From: JBHYGK01 sp051859045
GTDB lineage: Bacteria; Pseudomonadota; Gammaproteobacteria; Xanthomonadales; Xanthomonadaceae
Assembly (NCBI GenBank): GCA_051859045.1
Contig: JBHYGK010000019.1
Coordinates: forward strand, 1-47,080
Reading direction: 5' to 3'
DNA: 47,080 nucleotides
Every line of letters begins with the position of its first letter. Position 1 is the first letter of the stretch. The notes under the pieces were generated by a model. It was not told the DNA's origin and made no database searches. It was given only the letters and a program-made list of their open reading frames with translations. Shown here one piece after another: positions 25,626 through 33,642 of the stretch. A program made the translations under genes and the position numbers.

Positions 25626-26149
25626 CAGTAGCTCCCGCCGGTCGCCGGCTCGGCCTGCGCGGGCGCCGCCGGCGCGGGGGCCTCGGCGCCGTCCGCGGGC
25701 GCGGCGGCCTCGGCGTCGGCGCGGGCCTGCTGGGCGGCCGCGATGGAGTCTGCGACCTCCTTGGGCATGTAGGTCTCGTCGTGCTTGGCCAGCACGTCCT
25801 CGGCCACGAACACGCCGTCGACGACGCGGCCGGTGGCGATCACGCTGGTGCCCTCGGCGAACAGGTCGGGCAGGATCCCCTCGAACGCCACCGGGGTCTC
25901 GTGGATGCGGTCGGTGGTGGTGAAGCGCACCTTGAGCGTGCCGGTGTCGCGCTCGACGCTGTCCTCGAGCACCACGCCGCCGAGGCGGAAGCGGCCGTCG
26001 AGCGGCGCCTCGCCCGCCGCGACCTGGCTGGGCGAGTAGAGGTAGGTCATGTTCTGCTGCAGCGCGTAGACCACGAGCCCGCCCGCGACGAGCGCGGCGG
26101 CGAACAGCAGGCCCACGAGCAGCAGGCGGCGGCGACGGACGGGGTTCAT
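25625..26149 (-). CDS. ccmE: Heme chaperone CcmE
   Basis: 174 residues. A basic N-terminus and one membrane helix (9-28) precede an OB-fold domain. The covalent heme ligand is the His in VLAKHDETYMP. The C-terminus is extended by an Ala/Pro/Glu-rich tail of about 40 residues. It carries heme from CcmABCD to CcmF. Start overlaps the ccmD stop (ATGA). Confidence 0.95.
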   Translation of the reverse strand: MNPVRRRRLLLVGLLFAAALVAGGLVVYALQQNMTYLYSPSQVAAGEAPLDGRFRLGGVVLEDSVERDTGTLKVRFTTTDRIHETPVAFEGILPDLFAEGTSVIATGRVVDGVFVAEDVLAKHDETYMPKEVADSIAAAQQARADAEAAAPADGAEAPAPAAPAQAEPATGGSY

Positions 26150-26340
26150 TCGGGGGTGGCTCCGGAGGAAGCGGGGGCCGCGGCGCCCTGGCCGCGGTCG
26201 CGGCGGGCGTCCTCGCGCGCGGCGCGGCGCGCGACGTCGCGGCGGGCGCGGCGCAGCGCCAGCGCCGGCAGCAGCAGGTCGAGCAGGTAGAACGCGACGA
26301 ACACGGCGTAGGCGCCGACGATGTACTCGACGTGGGTCAT
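26146..26340 (-). CDS. ccmD: Small heme exporter protein CcmD
   Basis: 64 residues with one membrane helix (about 7-28, VGAYAVFVAFYLLDLLL) and a strongly basic segment RRARRDVARRAARED after it. This is the classic CcmD layout, needed for release of holo-CcmE from CcmABC. It is longer than many CcmD proteins because of an Ala/Gly/Ser tail. Position between ccmC and ccmE supports the call. Confidence 0.85.
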   Translation of the reverse strand: MTHVEYIVGAYAVFVAFYLLDLLLPALALRRARRDVARRAAREDARRDRGQGAAAPASSGATPE

Positions 26341-27095
26341 GCGCGGGCCTCCGGCGCGCCGGCGGCGGCGCGGGCCCAGGCCTTGCCGGCCTCGCGGCGC
26401 AGGTTGTCGACCCGCGCGCGCTGCAGCAGCGAGCCGAGGAACCAGAACTTGGTCGCGACGACCATGATCACCAGCGGCTTGAACATGCTCGGGTGCATCG
26501 CGCTCTCGCCGAACAGGCGGATGGTCTGCTGCTGGTGCAGCGCGCCCCACCAGTCCACCGAGTAGCGGATCACCGGCAGCAGCACGATGCCCATGATGGC
26601 GAGGAAGCCGGCGGCGCGCGCGGCGGCGCGGCGGTCCTCGATGGCGGCGTTGAGGCCGATCACGCCCAGGTACAGGAACAGCAGCACCAGCTCGGAGGTC
26701 ATCCGCGGGTCCCAGTCCCACCAGGTGCCCCACATCGGGTAGCCCCAGATCGCGCCGGTGGCCAGCGTGATCGCGGTGAACACCGCGCCGACCGGCGCGC
26801 AGGCCATCGCGAGGATCTCGCAGAGCTTGATCTTCCACACCAGCGCGATGGCGGCGTAGAGCGCCATCAGCGCGTACACCATCAGGCTCATCCAGGCCGA
26901 GGGTACGTGGATGAACAGGATGCGGTAGCCGTCGCCCTGCTTGTAGTCGGTGGGCGCCTGGAACAGCGCCTCCCAGCCGCCCCACAGCAGCAGCACGCTG
27001 GCGATGGCGAAGCACCACGGCACCCAGCGGGCGGCGAAGGCGTCGAACAGGGGCGGGGAACCGAGGCGGTGGAACCAGAGCAGGACGGGATTCAC
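26337..27095 (-). CDS. ccmC: Heme-handling membrane protein CcmC
   Basis: 252 residues from a GTG at 27095; the in-frame sequence further upstream is Pro/Thr/Arg-rich and lies in the gap after ccmB. Six hydrophobic segments flank the family motif MWGTWWDWDPRMTSELVLL, with conserved histidines in FIHVPSAW and WWGALHQQQT. It loads heme onto CcmE. The stop overlaps the ccmD start (ATGA). Confidence 0.93.
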   Translation of the reverse strand: MNPVLLWFHRLGSPPLFDAFAARWVPWCFAIASVLLLWGGWEALFQAPTDYKQGDGYRILFIHVPSAWMSLMVYALMALYAAIALVWKIKLCEILAMACAPVGAVFTAITLATGAIWGYPMWGTWWDWDPRMTSELVLLFLYLGVIGLNAAIEDRRAAARAAGFLAIMGIVLLPVIRYSVDWWGALHQQQTIRLFGESAMHPSMFKPLVIMVVATKFWFLGSLLQRARVDNLRREAGKAWARAAAGAPEARA

Positions 27096-27148
27096 GGCGC
27101 GGGGGATCCGGGTCGAAGCAGGCGTGGCGGGAGGTGCGGGGCGGGGGC

Positions 27149-27847
27149 TCAGGTGATCGCGATGCGCAGCGCCGCGGCCGCGGCGAGCGGCGCGAGCACC
27201 AGCGCCAGGGCCAGGCCGGCGCCCAGCAGCAGCAGCGGCACCAGCACCGGCAGGCCCTCGCTGGACGCCATCACGCTGCCCGCCCCGAACACCAGCACCG
27301 GGACGTACAGCGGCAGCGCCAACAGGGCCAGGATCATACCAGAGCGCTTCATGCCGACCGTGAGCGCGGCGACCACGCTGCCGATCAGCGCGAGCAGCGG
27401 CGTGCCGAGCGCCAGCGACATCATCAATACGCCTAGCTGAGCGCGCGGCAGGTGCAGCATCTCGGCCAGCAGCGGCGCGGCCAGCAGCAGCGGCAGGCTG
27501 CTCGAGAGCCAGTGCCCGGCCACCCGCACCGCCAGCAGCCACGCCAGCGGCACCGGCGCCAGCAGCATCTGCTCGAGGCTGCCGTCCTCGGCGTCGCCGC
27601 GGAACAGCCCGTCGAGCGCGAGCATGTTCGCCAGCAGCAGCGCCACCCACAGCACCGCGGGCGCGATCCGCGCCAGCAGGGCGGGATCGTTGCCCAGCGC
27701 GAGCGGGAACAGCGTCACCACCAGCAGCGCGAACACCAGCGGCTGGGCGATGTCGCCGCGCCTGCGCCAGGCCAGCGCGAGGTCGCGCGCGAACAGCGCG
27801 CGGCCGGCGCCGGCCAGCGAGGGCAGGGTGGGCTCAGGCGTGGGCAT
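27149..27847 (-). CDS. ccmB: Heme exporter membrane subunit CcmB
   Basis: 232 residues with about six hydrophobic helices and the conserved early segment RDLALAWRRRGDIAQPLVFALLV, cut here as separate motifs RDLALAWRR and QPLVFALLVV. EDGSLEQMLLAP is also typical. It forms the permease of the CcmAB(C)D complex. It overlaps the end of ccmA by 14 bases and is followed by a 53-base gap before ccmC. Confidence 0.93.
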   Translation of the reverse strand: MPTPEPTLPSLAGAGRALFARDLALAWRRRGDIAQPLVFALLVVTLFPLALGNDPALLARIAPAVLWVALLLANMLALDGLFRGDAEDGSLEQMLLAPVPLAWLLAVRVAGHWLSSSLPLLLAAPLLAEMLHLPRAQLGVLMMSLALGTPLLALIGSVVAALTVGMKRSGMILALLALPLYVPVLVFGAGSVMASSEGLPVLVPLLLLGAGLALALVLAPLAAAAALRIAIT

Positions 27848-28484
27848 GCGCGCCCCCGAGGTCGAGGCTGCGATGTGGCACCGGCGGCGCGGCGTAGGCG
27901 CCGTGGGTGCTGACCAGGCAGGCGCCGCCCGCGGCGCAGTGCGCGCCGATCAGGCGGTCGACCAGGGCGATGCCGGCCAGGTCGAGGTTGGCGTAGGGCT
28001 CGTCGAGCAGCCACAGCCGGGCCGGGCTGAGCCACAGCCTGGCCAGCGCCAGGCGCTTCTTCTGGCCGGCGGACAGGGTACGGGCCTCGGCGTCGCCGAA
28101 GCCGCGCAGTCCGACCTCGGCCAGCGCCCCGGCGATGTCGCGGCCCGGGCGGACGCCGCCCAGGCCGATCGCGAAGCGCAGGTTGGCCTCGGCGTCGAGC
28201 TCGCCCTTGTGGCCGGCGGCGTGTCCCAGGTAGCTGGCGCCGTGCGCGAGGTGCTCGCGGTCGACCGCCCGGCCCTCGAAGCGGACCTCGCCGGTGGCCG
28301 GGGCCAGCAGGCCCGCCAGCACCCGCAGCAGGGTGGTCTTGCCGGCGCCGTTGCCGCCGAGCACCAGCAGCGCCTCGCCGGGGGCGACGGCGAGGTCGAG
28401 GGGGCCGAACACCGGCCAGTCGTCGCGCGCGAAGCTCAGGCCGCGTGCGTCGAGCAGCGGCGGGGCGGGGTCGGGGGCACGCAT
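27834..28484 (-). CDS. ccmA: Heme exporter ATPase CcmA
   Basis: 216 residues from ATG 28484. Walker A GGNGAGKTTLL, signature LSAGQKKRLALARL (the CcmA form of LSGGQ) and Walker B LWLLDEPYANLD are intact, as is the switch His in VSTHGAY. It powers release of heme-loaded CcmE. First gene of the operon, with a candidate promoter 33 bases upstream. Confidence 0.93.
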   Translation of the reverse strand: MRAPDPAPPLLDARGLSFARDDWPVFGPLDLAVAPGEALLVLGGNGAGKTTLLRVLAGLLAPATGEVRFEGRAVDREHLAHGASYLGHAAGHKGELDAEANLRFAIGLGGVRPGRDIAGALAEVGLRGFGDAEARTLSAGQKKRLALARLWLSPARLWLLDEPYANLDLAGIALVDRLIGAHCAAGGACLVSTHGAYAAPPVPHRSLDLGGAHAHA

Positions 28485-28516
28485 GCGCGCGGAAGGCCTG
28501 GTGGAGCGGGGAGGCC

Positions 28517-28545
28517 ATGCTAGCCATGCGTCCGGCGAGCGTCCA
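28517..28545 (-). promoter_or_regulatory. Putative promoter of the ccm operon
   Basis: On the minus strand TGGACG (28545-28540) and TAGCAT (28522-28517) are separated by exactly 17 bases. Each matches its consensus hexamer at four of six positions. The -10 ends 32 bases before the ccmA start. Confidence 0.4.
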
Positions 28546-28583
28546 TGACGCGGGTCAAGCGCGCGGGCGGGCCGGTCTTCACG

Positions 28584-28642
28584 AATCCCCCGCCGGACGG
28601 GCCCCGAGTGCGGCCCCCGACGCCTTGAACCGCCGGGGGATT
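28584..28642. other. Spaced inverted repeat upstream of protease 1
   Basis: AATCCCCCG (28584-28592) has an exact inverted copy CGGGGGATT (28634-28642), 41 bases apart, 48 bases before the protease 1 start. It could be an operator or a long-loop RNA structure. The remainder of the 205-base divergent gap shows no other clear signal. Confidence 0.4.
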
Positions 28643-28689
28643 CCGCCGAGACTCGGGAGCTCATCCGGTCCCCCCAGGTCTCCAGGTCC

Positions 28690-31600
28690 ATGAAGAACTC
28701 CACGCTCGCCGCCGCCATCGCGGTCTCGCTCGGCCTCGCGGCCCTCACCGCGGGCCCGGTCGCCGACGCCCGTCCGGCCGCGGACGCCCCCGCGGCGGCC
28801 GGCCAGCGCTGGCTCTACGTCGTCCACTTCGAGGACGCCCCGCTGGCGGCCTGGCGCGGCGCGCAGGGCGACAGCGGCGAGCAGCTCGTCGAGCTCGCCC
28901 CCACCAGCCCCGAGGTCACCGGCGCGCGCAAGCTCGACGTCACCTCCGAGGCCTCGCGCGCGTACCTCGCCTACCTCGCCCAGCGCCGCACCGTGCTGCT
29001 CGGCGACATCGCCGCGCGCCTGGGGCGTCCGGTCGAGCCCGAGTACACCTACGACATCGCCACCAACGGCGTCGCGCTGTCGCTCGACGCCGCCGAGGCC
29101 GAGCGCATCGCCGGCCTGCCGGGCGTCATGGCCGTGCAGCCCGAGGCCATCCGCCGCCTGATGAGCGACGCGGGCCCCGGCTGGGTCAACGCCGACGACG
29201 TCTGGGCCGGCACTGCCGACGCCACCATCCCGGCCAACCTCCGCCGCGGCGAGGGCGCCATCATCGGCATCCTCGACTCCGGCATCCGCCCGACCCACAT
29301 CAGCTTCGCGGGCACCTCCAACGGCTACACCCACGTCAACCCGAAGGGCTCGTTCCTGGGCCTGTGCAACGCGTCCACCCCGCTGCCCACCGGCCGCGCC
29401 TACGTCCGCCCGACCTGCAACACCAAGCTGATCGGCGTGTACGACTTCCTGTCCGACTCGCTCCGCCAGGGCGAGTTCGACGCCGGCTACGACCTCGGCC
29501 GCGACGGCACCGACCACGGCACCCACGTGGCCTCGACGGCCGCCGGCAACCCGGTCACCGCGACCCTCGGCGGCGCGCCGCGCACCCTCAGCGGCATCGC
29601 CCCGCGCGCCAACCTGGTCAGCTACAAGGTCTGCTACATCAACCCCGACGATCCCGAGGCCCCGGGCCGCTGCTCCGGCACCGCGATCCTCAAGGCCATC
29701 GACCAGGCCATCACCGACGGCGTCGACGTGGTGAACCTCTCGCTGGGCGGCGGCCAGGACGACCCGTACGGCGGCATCAGCACCGCGGCCATCTACAACC
29801 CGCGCCCGTGCATCTACGGCGGCGGCGACACCGCGGCCACCGCCTGCTCCGACACCGTGGCCCTGCTCAATGCCCGCGAGGCCGGCATCATCGCGGCCGT
29901 CGCCGCCGGCAACGACGGCGCGGGCGCGTCCACGGTCAGCAACCCCGGCAACGCGCCGTGGGTGGTCACCGTCGGCGCCGCGTCGCACAACCGCAGCCTC
30001 AGCAGCGGCGGCGCGTACCAGCTCAACGCCAGCTTCGCCGACATCATCGCCAGCTTCTCCGGCCGCGGCCCCAACGTCCCCACCGCGTCGATGATGGGCG
30101 CGCTCAAGCCCGACGTCATGGCGCCCGGCTCCGGCACCGGCGGCATCATCGCCGCCTACGGCACCGGCACCGACACCTCGCTCGGCGGCCTGCAGGGCAC
30201 CTCGATGGCGTCGCCGGCCGTGGCCGGCGCGCTGGCCGTGCTCGCCACCGCGCGTCCCAGCTGGGGCCCGAGCGAGCTGCACAGCGCCCTGATGGGCACC
30301 GCGCGCAACTCCGTGCGCAGCGGCGCCGGCAGCACCACCCCGCTCAACCCGTTCCAGCAGGGCGCGGGCATGATCGACGTCGCCGCCGCCGTGCGCGCCG
30401 GCCTGAGCATGCCGATCACCCCGGCGCAGTTCCGCGCGGGCAACCCCTCGGCGCCCATCAGCGGCCAGCCGCGCGACCTCAACCTGCCGTCGCTGGTGCA
30501 CGAGGAGTGCTTCTTCGAGTGCACGCTGACCCGCACGTTCCAGGGCCTGGTCGCCGGCACCTACGCCGTCGAGCCCACGGCCATGACCGGCGTCACCGTG
30601 ACCCCGGGCAGCACCACCATCACGGTCACCGCGGGGCAGACGGTCAGCGTGCCGTTCACCTTCCGCATCACCTCCGACGCCCGCTACGGCCAGTGGACCT
30701 ACGGCAACGTGCGCCTGCGCCGCACCAACGGCGACGGTCGCCCGGACATGGTCCTGCCGGTCGCCATCTACGGGTCCCCGGGCGACTTCCCGGTCGCCAT
30801 CGATCAGGGCGTGCCGTCCGAGGCCGGCAGCCTCGACGTCGCCTTCGGCGGCATCCTCGCCAAGACCGACATGAAGGTCGGCGCGACGGTGCTCGCCAGC
30901 GCGCAGACCACCAACTTCACGCTCACCCCGGATCCGACCCCCGCCAATGCCTATGACGGCGGCGCCGGCGTGCAGGTGTCCAACATCACGCTGCCGGCCA
31001 GCGCGGTCCCGGTGAAGCACCGCTTCATCGTCACCCTGGTCAATCCGTCCGGCATCGACGGCGACCTGGCCATCGGCCTGTCGAACCAGCAGGGCACCGC
31101 GCTCGAGGCCAACGTGTCGTGCGTCAGCGCGGCCGCGTCCGGCAACGAGTCCTGCGAGGTCCTGGTCGACCAGCCGGGCGACAACCAGCCCTGGTACCTG
31201 TTCGCGCTGACCCAGTACTGGGGCAACTCGGCCAGCAACCCCTCGCTGGTGGGCAACTTCAGCCTCGAGACGGTCAACTACCCGCTGGTCCGCGCCAACA
31301 CCCCGGCCCTCGTCGCCACCGGCCCCGGCCGCGTGACCACCGGCCAGCCGTTCAACGTGCGCGTGGCCTGGGACGATCCGACCTTCCTGCAGGGCGACGT
31401 CCGCTACGGCGAGCTGATCGTGCAGAACGGCACCTCGACCGCGATCTCGGCCAACATCCCGCTGCGCCTGACCCGCAACAGCGGCACCGACGTCGCCCAC
31501 GCGCTGCGCGACAACACCCCGCACGCGCTGTCGCTGCCCGCGAACTCCACCCACCGCAAGATCTTCTTCGACGTGCCGCCCAGCGCCACCTCGGCGACGT

Positions 31601-32619
31601 TCTCGGTGACCTCGTCCTCGGAGGTCGACCTCTACATCGCGCGCACCAACCCGATCTCGGGCGCGCCGGTCGTGGACGCGTCCCCGGCCCTCACCTCGGC
31701 CATCGCCAGCGCCACCACCGCCGGCGGCGACCACACCATCACCCTCTCGGGCGCGCAGCTGCAGCCGGGCCGCTACTACGTCATCCCGCGCAACATGAGC
31801 GCCAGCGCCGTCGACGCCACCGTCAACGCCGCGATCACCGCCTCGGGCACCGGCCCGGCCTTCCGCTCGGGCCAGTACTTCAACCCCTCGCGCAACGGCC
31901 ACGGCCTGTTCGTCGACACCACCGCCACCGACTTCATCGTGCTCTGGTACACCTACGACCAGACCGGCGCCCCGACCTGGCTCTACGGCCAGGGCCGCCG
32001 CCCGGCCAACGACAGCGACCGCTGGAACGCCGACCTCTACCGCGTCTCGTGGAACGGCACGGGTCCGGCCGACAGCACCATCGTCGGCCAGGCCGCCATC
32101 ACCATGCGCCCGCAGGTCACCGGCGAGCCCGAGCTGCTGTTCGCCTTCAGCCTCGACGGCTACACCGGCTCCGAGCCGATGATCCGCCTCGACACCAGCG
32201 GCTGCCCGGCCTACCAGGGCGCGCCGCTGAACGGCTCGGGCCACTGGTTCTCGCCGTCGCGCTCCGGCTTCGGCTACAGCGTCGACCTCGAGCCGACCGT
32301 CGAGATCTTCGCGACCTACGTCTACGACGGCCTCGGCCAGCCGCGCTGGCTGATCGCGCAGGAGGCGTTCAACGCCTCGGCCACCAGCCTGCCGCTGCGC
32401 CAGTTCACCGGCTTCTGCCCGAGCTGCGCCGCCACCACGGTGTCCTCGGTGCCGGTCGGCACGCTGACCCGCACCTACGCGGCCTCCGCGGGCGGCGACG
32501 GCCAGCCGGGCATCACGACGATGGGCGTCAACGCCACCTTCGCCGCCCCGCTGACCGGCTCGTTCGTCGAGTCGCGCGCGGTGACGCTGCTGGCCTCCCG
32601 CCAGGGCTGCATCAACTGA
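28690..32619 (+). CDS. Secreted subtilisin-family (S8) serine protease 1
   Basis: 1309 residues. Signal peptide ~1-27 (ends PVADA). An I9-like propeptide (YVVHFEDAPLAAW to about 160) precedes the S8 domain with Asp196 in IIGILDSGI, His276 in HGTHVAS, oxyanion Asn408 in AAGNDG and Ser505 in GTSMASPAVAG: an intact triad. After it come Fn3-like beta domains (NLPSLVHEECFFECTLTR; YGQWTYGNVRLRR), a PPC-like domain (SSSEVDLYIAR; PGRYYVIPRN) and a C-terminal module from about residue 1058. That module has two related halves (FNPSRNGHG..WYTYDQTGAPTW and FSPSRSGFG..YVYDGLGQPRW) and four conserved Cys. The protein is presumably extracellular or surface-attached. It is followed after 61 bases by a diguanylate cyclase gene. 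Confidence 0.9.
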   Translation: MKNSTLAAAIAVSLGLAALTAGPVADARPAADAPAAAGQRWLYVVHFEDAPLAAWRGAQGDSGEQLVELAPTSPEVTGARKLDVTSEASRAYLAYLAQRRTVLLGDIAARLGRPVEPEYTYDIATNGVALSLDAAEAERIAGLPGVMAVQPEAIRRLMSDAGPGWVNADDVWAGTADATIPANLRRGEGAIIGILDSGIRPTHISFAGTSNGYTHVNPKGSFLGLCNASTPLPTGRAYVRPTCNTKLIGVYDFLSDSLRQGEFDAGYDLGRDGTDHGTHVASTAAGNPVTATLGGAPRTLSGIAPRANLVSYKVCYINPDDPEAPGRCSGTAILKAIDQAITDGVDVVNLSLGGGQDDPYGGISTAAIYNPRPCIYGGGDTAATACSDTVALLNAREAGIIAAVAAGNDGAGASTVSNPGNAPWVVTVGAASHNRSLSSGGAYQLNASFADIIASFSGRGPNVPTASMMGALKPDVMAPGSGTGGIIAAYGTGTDTSLGGLQGTSMASPAVAGALAVLATARPSWGPSELHSALMGTARNSVRSGAGSTTPLNPFQQGAGMIDVAAAVRAGLSMPITPAQFRAGNPSAPISGQPRDLNLPSLVHEECFFECTLTRTFQGLVAGTYAVEPTAMTGVTVTPGSTTITVTAGQTVSVPFTFRITSDARYGQWTYGNVRLRRTNGDGRPDMVLPVAIYGSPGDFPVAIDQGVPSEAGSLDVAFGGILAKTDMKVGATVLASAQTTNFTLTPDPTPANAYDGGAGVQVSNITLPASAVPVKHRFIVTLVNPSGIDGDLAIGLSNQQGTALEANVSCVSAAASGNESCEVLVDQPGDNQPWYLFALTQYWGNSASNPSLVGNFSLETVNYPLVRANTPALVATGPGRVTTGQPFNVRVAWDDPTFLQGDVRYGELIVQNGTSTAISANIPLRLTRNSGTDVAHALRDNTPHALSLPANSTHRKIFFDVPPSATSATFSVTSSSEVDLYIARTNPISGAPVVDASPALTSAIASATTAGGDHTITLSGAQLQPGRYYVIPRNMSASAVDATVNAAITASGTGPAFRSGQYFNPSRNGHGLFVDTTATDFIVLWYTYDQTGAPTWLYGQGRRPANDSDRWNADLYRVSWNGTGPADSTIVGQAAITMRPQVTGEPELLFAFSLDGYTGSEPMIRLDTSGCPAYQGAPLNGSGHWFSPSRSGFGYSVDLEPTVEIFATYVYDGLGQPRWLIAQEAFNASATSLPLRQFTGFCPSCAATTVSSVPVGTLTRTYAASAGGDGQPGITTMGVNATFAAPLTGSFVESRAVTLLASRQGCIN
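32366..32544 (+). repeat. 179-bp block identical in proteases 1 and 2 (copy 1)
   Basis: Every base from 32366 to 32544 matches 37352-37530 (offset 4986). The block encodes the Cys-containing end of the C-terminal module (FTGFCPSCAATTVSS region). DNA outside it differs at many synonymous sites. A second identical run of 74 bp lies at 31889-31962 versus 36875-36948. Confidence 0.95.
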
Positions 32620-32680
32620 CCGGAACCCGCCGCCCGTCCATCGCGCCCCCGCATTCCATCCGCCAGCCCCAGGAGCAGGC

Positions 32681-33553
32681 ATGAGCCAGAATCGCCGTCG
32701 TACGGTCCTAGTGCCCCTCGGGGAATCGGCGGCGATCGGCGTGGCGGCGATCACGGCGCGGCTGATGGCCGACCACGGGCTCGCGGGGTGGACGCTCACC
32801 CGCGAGTCCGAGGGCCGCGAGCAGGTCCTGGCCACGGGCGGCGAGCCCGGGGCCGAGGCCCCGCCGGAGGCGTTCACGCTGCGCCTCGCCGAGGAAACCG
32901 GCGAGGACGCGGCCAACGAGGACGCGCCCGACGCCGAGGGCATGCTGCGCTTCGACGCCTGGCCGGGCCCGGCGGGCGAGGGCGGCGGCCTCGACATCGA
33001 CGCCACGCTGCCGCTGCTGCAGGCGGTGCGCAGCCTGGTCGGGCTCGACCGCACCGTGCTGCGCCTGCGCCAGCGGGCCGACGCGGTCGAGATCGCCGCG
33101 CGGCTCGATCCGCTCACCGGCGTGCTCAACCGCCGCGGCTGGGTGCACGCCACCCACCGCGAGCAGCACAAGCTCGAGGAGCGCGGCGGCGAGGCCGGCG
33201 TGCTCGTCATCGACCTCGACGGCCTGAAGGCCGTCAACGACGTCGGCGGCCACGAGGCCGGCGACCGACTGATCCACCGCGCGGCCGAGGTGCTGCACGA
33301 CGCCGTCCGCGGCAACGACACCGTCGCCCGGCTGGGCGGCGACGAGTTCGCGGTGCTGCTGCACTCCACCGGCGCCGCCGGCACCCGCATCACCGCCGAC
33401 CGCATCCAGCGCGAGATGGATGCCGCCGGCATCGGCGCCAGCATCGGCTGGCACGCCGCCGGCCCCGGCTGCCCGCTGGGCGAGGCGCAGCGCCTCGCCG
33501 ACCTCGCGATGCTCGAACACAAGGCCGCCCGCGTCGGCACCCAGGCGCGCTGA
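32681..33553 (+). CDS. Cytoplasmic diguanylate cyclase (GGDEF) with I-site
   Basis: 290 residues with a strong AGGAG ribosome site five bases before the ATG. The first ~125 residues look like a degenerate GAF-type sensor domain: no membrane helix is visible, and it ends in the linker LVGLDRTVLRLRQRAD. The GGDEF domain has DPLTGVLNRRGW, IDLDGLKAVND and the active motif GGDEF at 219-223. An inhibitory RxxD I-site (Arg210-Asp213) lies exactly five residues before it, so both catalysis of c-di-GMP from two GTP and product inhibition are expected. It lies between two protease genes on the same strand and is followed by a good terminator. No EAL domain. Confidence 0.9.
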   Translation: MSQNRRRTVLVPLGESAAIGVAAITARLMADHGLAGWTLTRESEGREQVLATGGEPGAEAPPEAFTLRLAEETGEDAANEDAPDAEGMLRFDAWPGPAGEGGGLDIDATLPLLQAVRSLVGLDRTVLRLRQRADAVEIAARLDPLTGVLNRRGWVHATHREQHKLEERGGEAGVLVIDLDGLKAVNDVGGHEAGDRLIHRAAEVLHDAVRGNDTVARLGGDEFAVLLHSTGAAGTRITADRIQREMDAAGIGASIGWHAAGPGCPLGEAQRLADLAMLEHKAARVGTQAR

Positions 33554-33573
33554 GCCCCGGCGGGGGGCTCTTT
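33552..33573 (+). terminator. Rho-independent-type terminator after the GGDEF gene
   Basis: GAGCCCC (33552-33558), loop GGCGG, GGGGCTC (33564-33570), then TTT. The stem begins within the stop codon of the diguanylate cyclase gene. This is the most terminator-like structure in the window. Confidence 0.65.
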
Positions 33574-33609
33574 GGCCCCCTGTGCTGGTCCCGTGGATGT
33601 CCAGCGGTA

Positions 33610-33615
33610 GACAAT
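33610..33615 (+). promoter_or_regulatory. Putative -10 element for protease 2 (GACAAT)
   Basis: GACAAT, 28 bases before the protease 2 start and downstream of the terminator at 33552-33573. No convincing -35. The placement suggests protease 2 has its own promoter. Confidence 0.35.
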
Positions 33616-33642
33616 GGCCGGCCCCGCCCCCAGGCCGCCCCG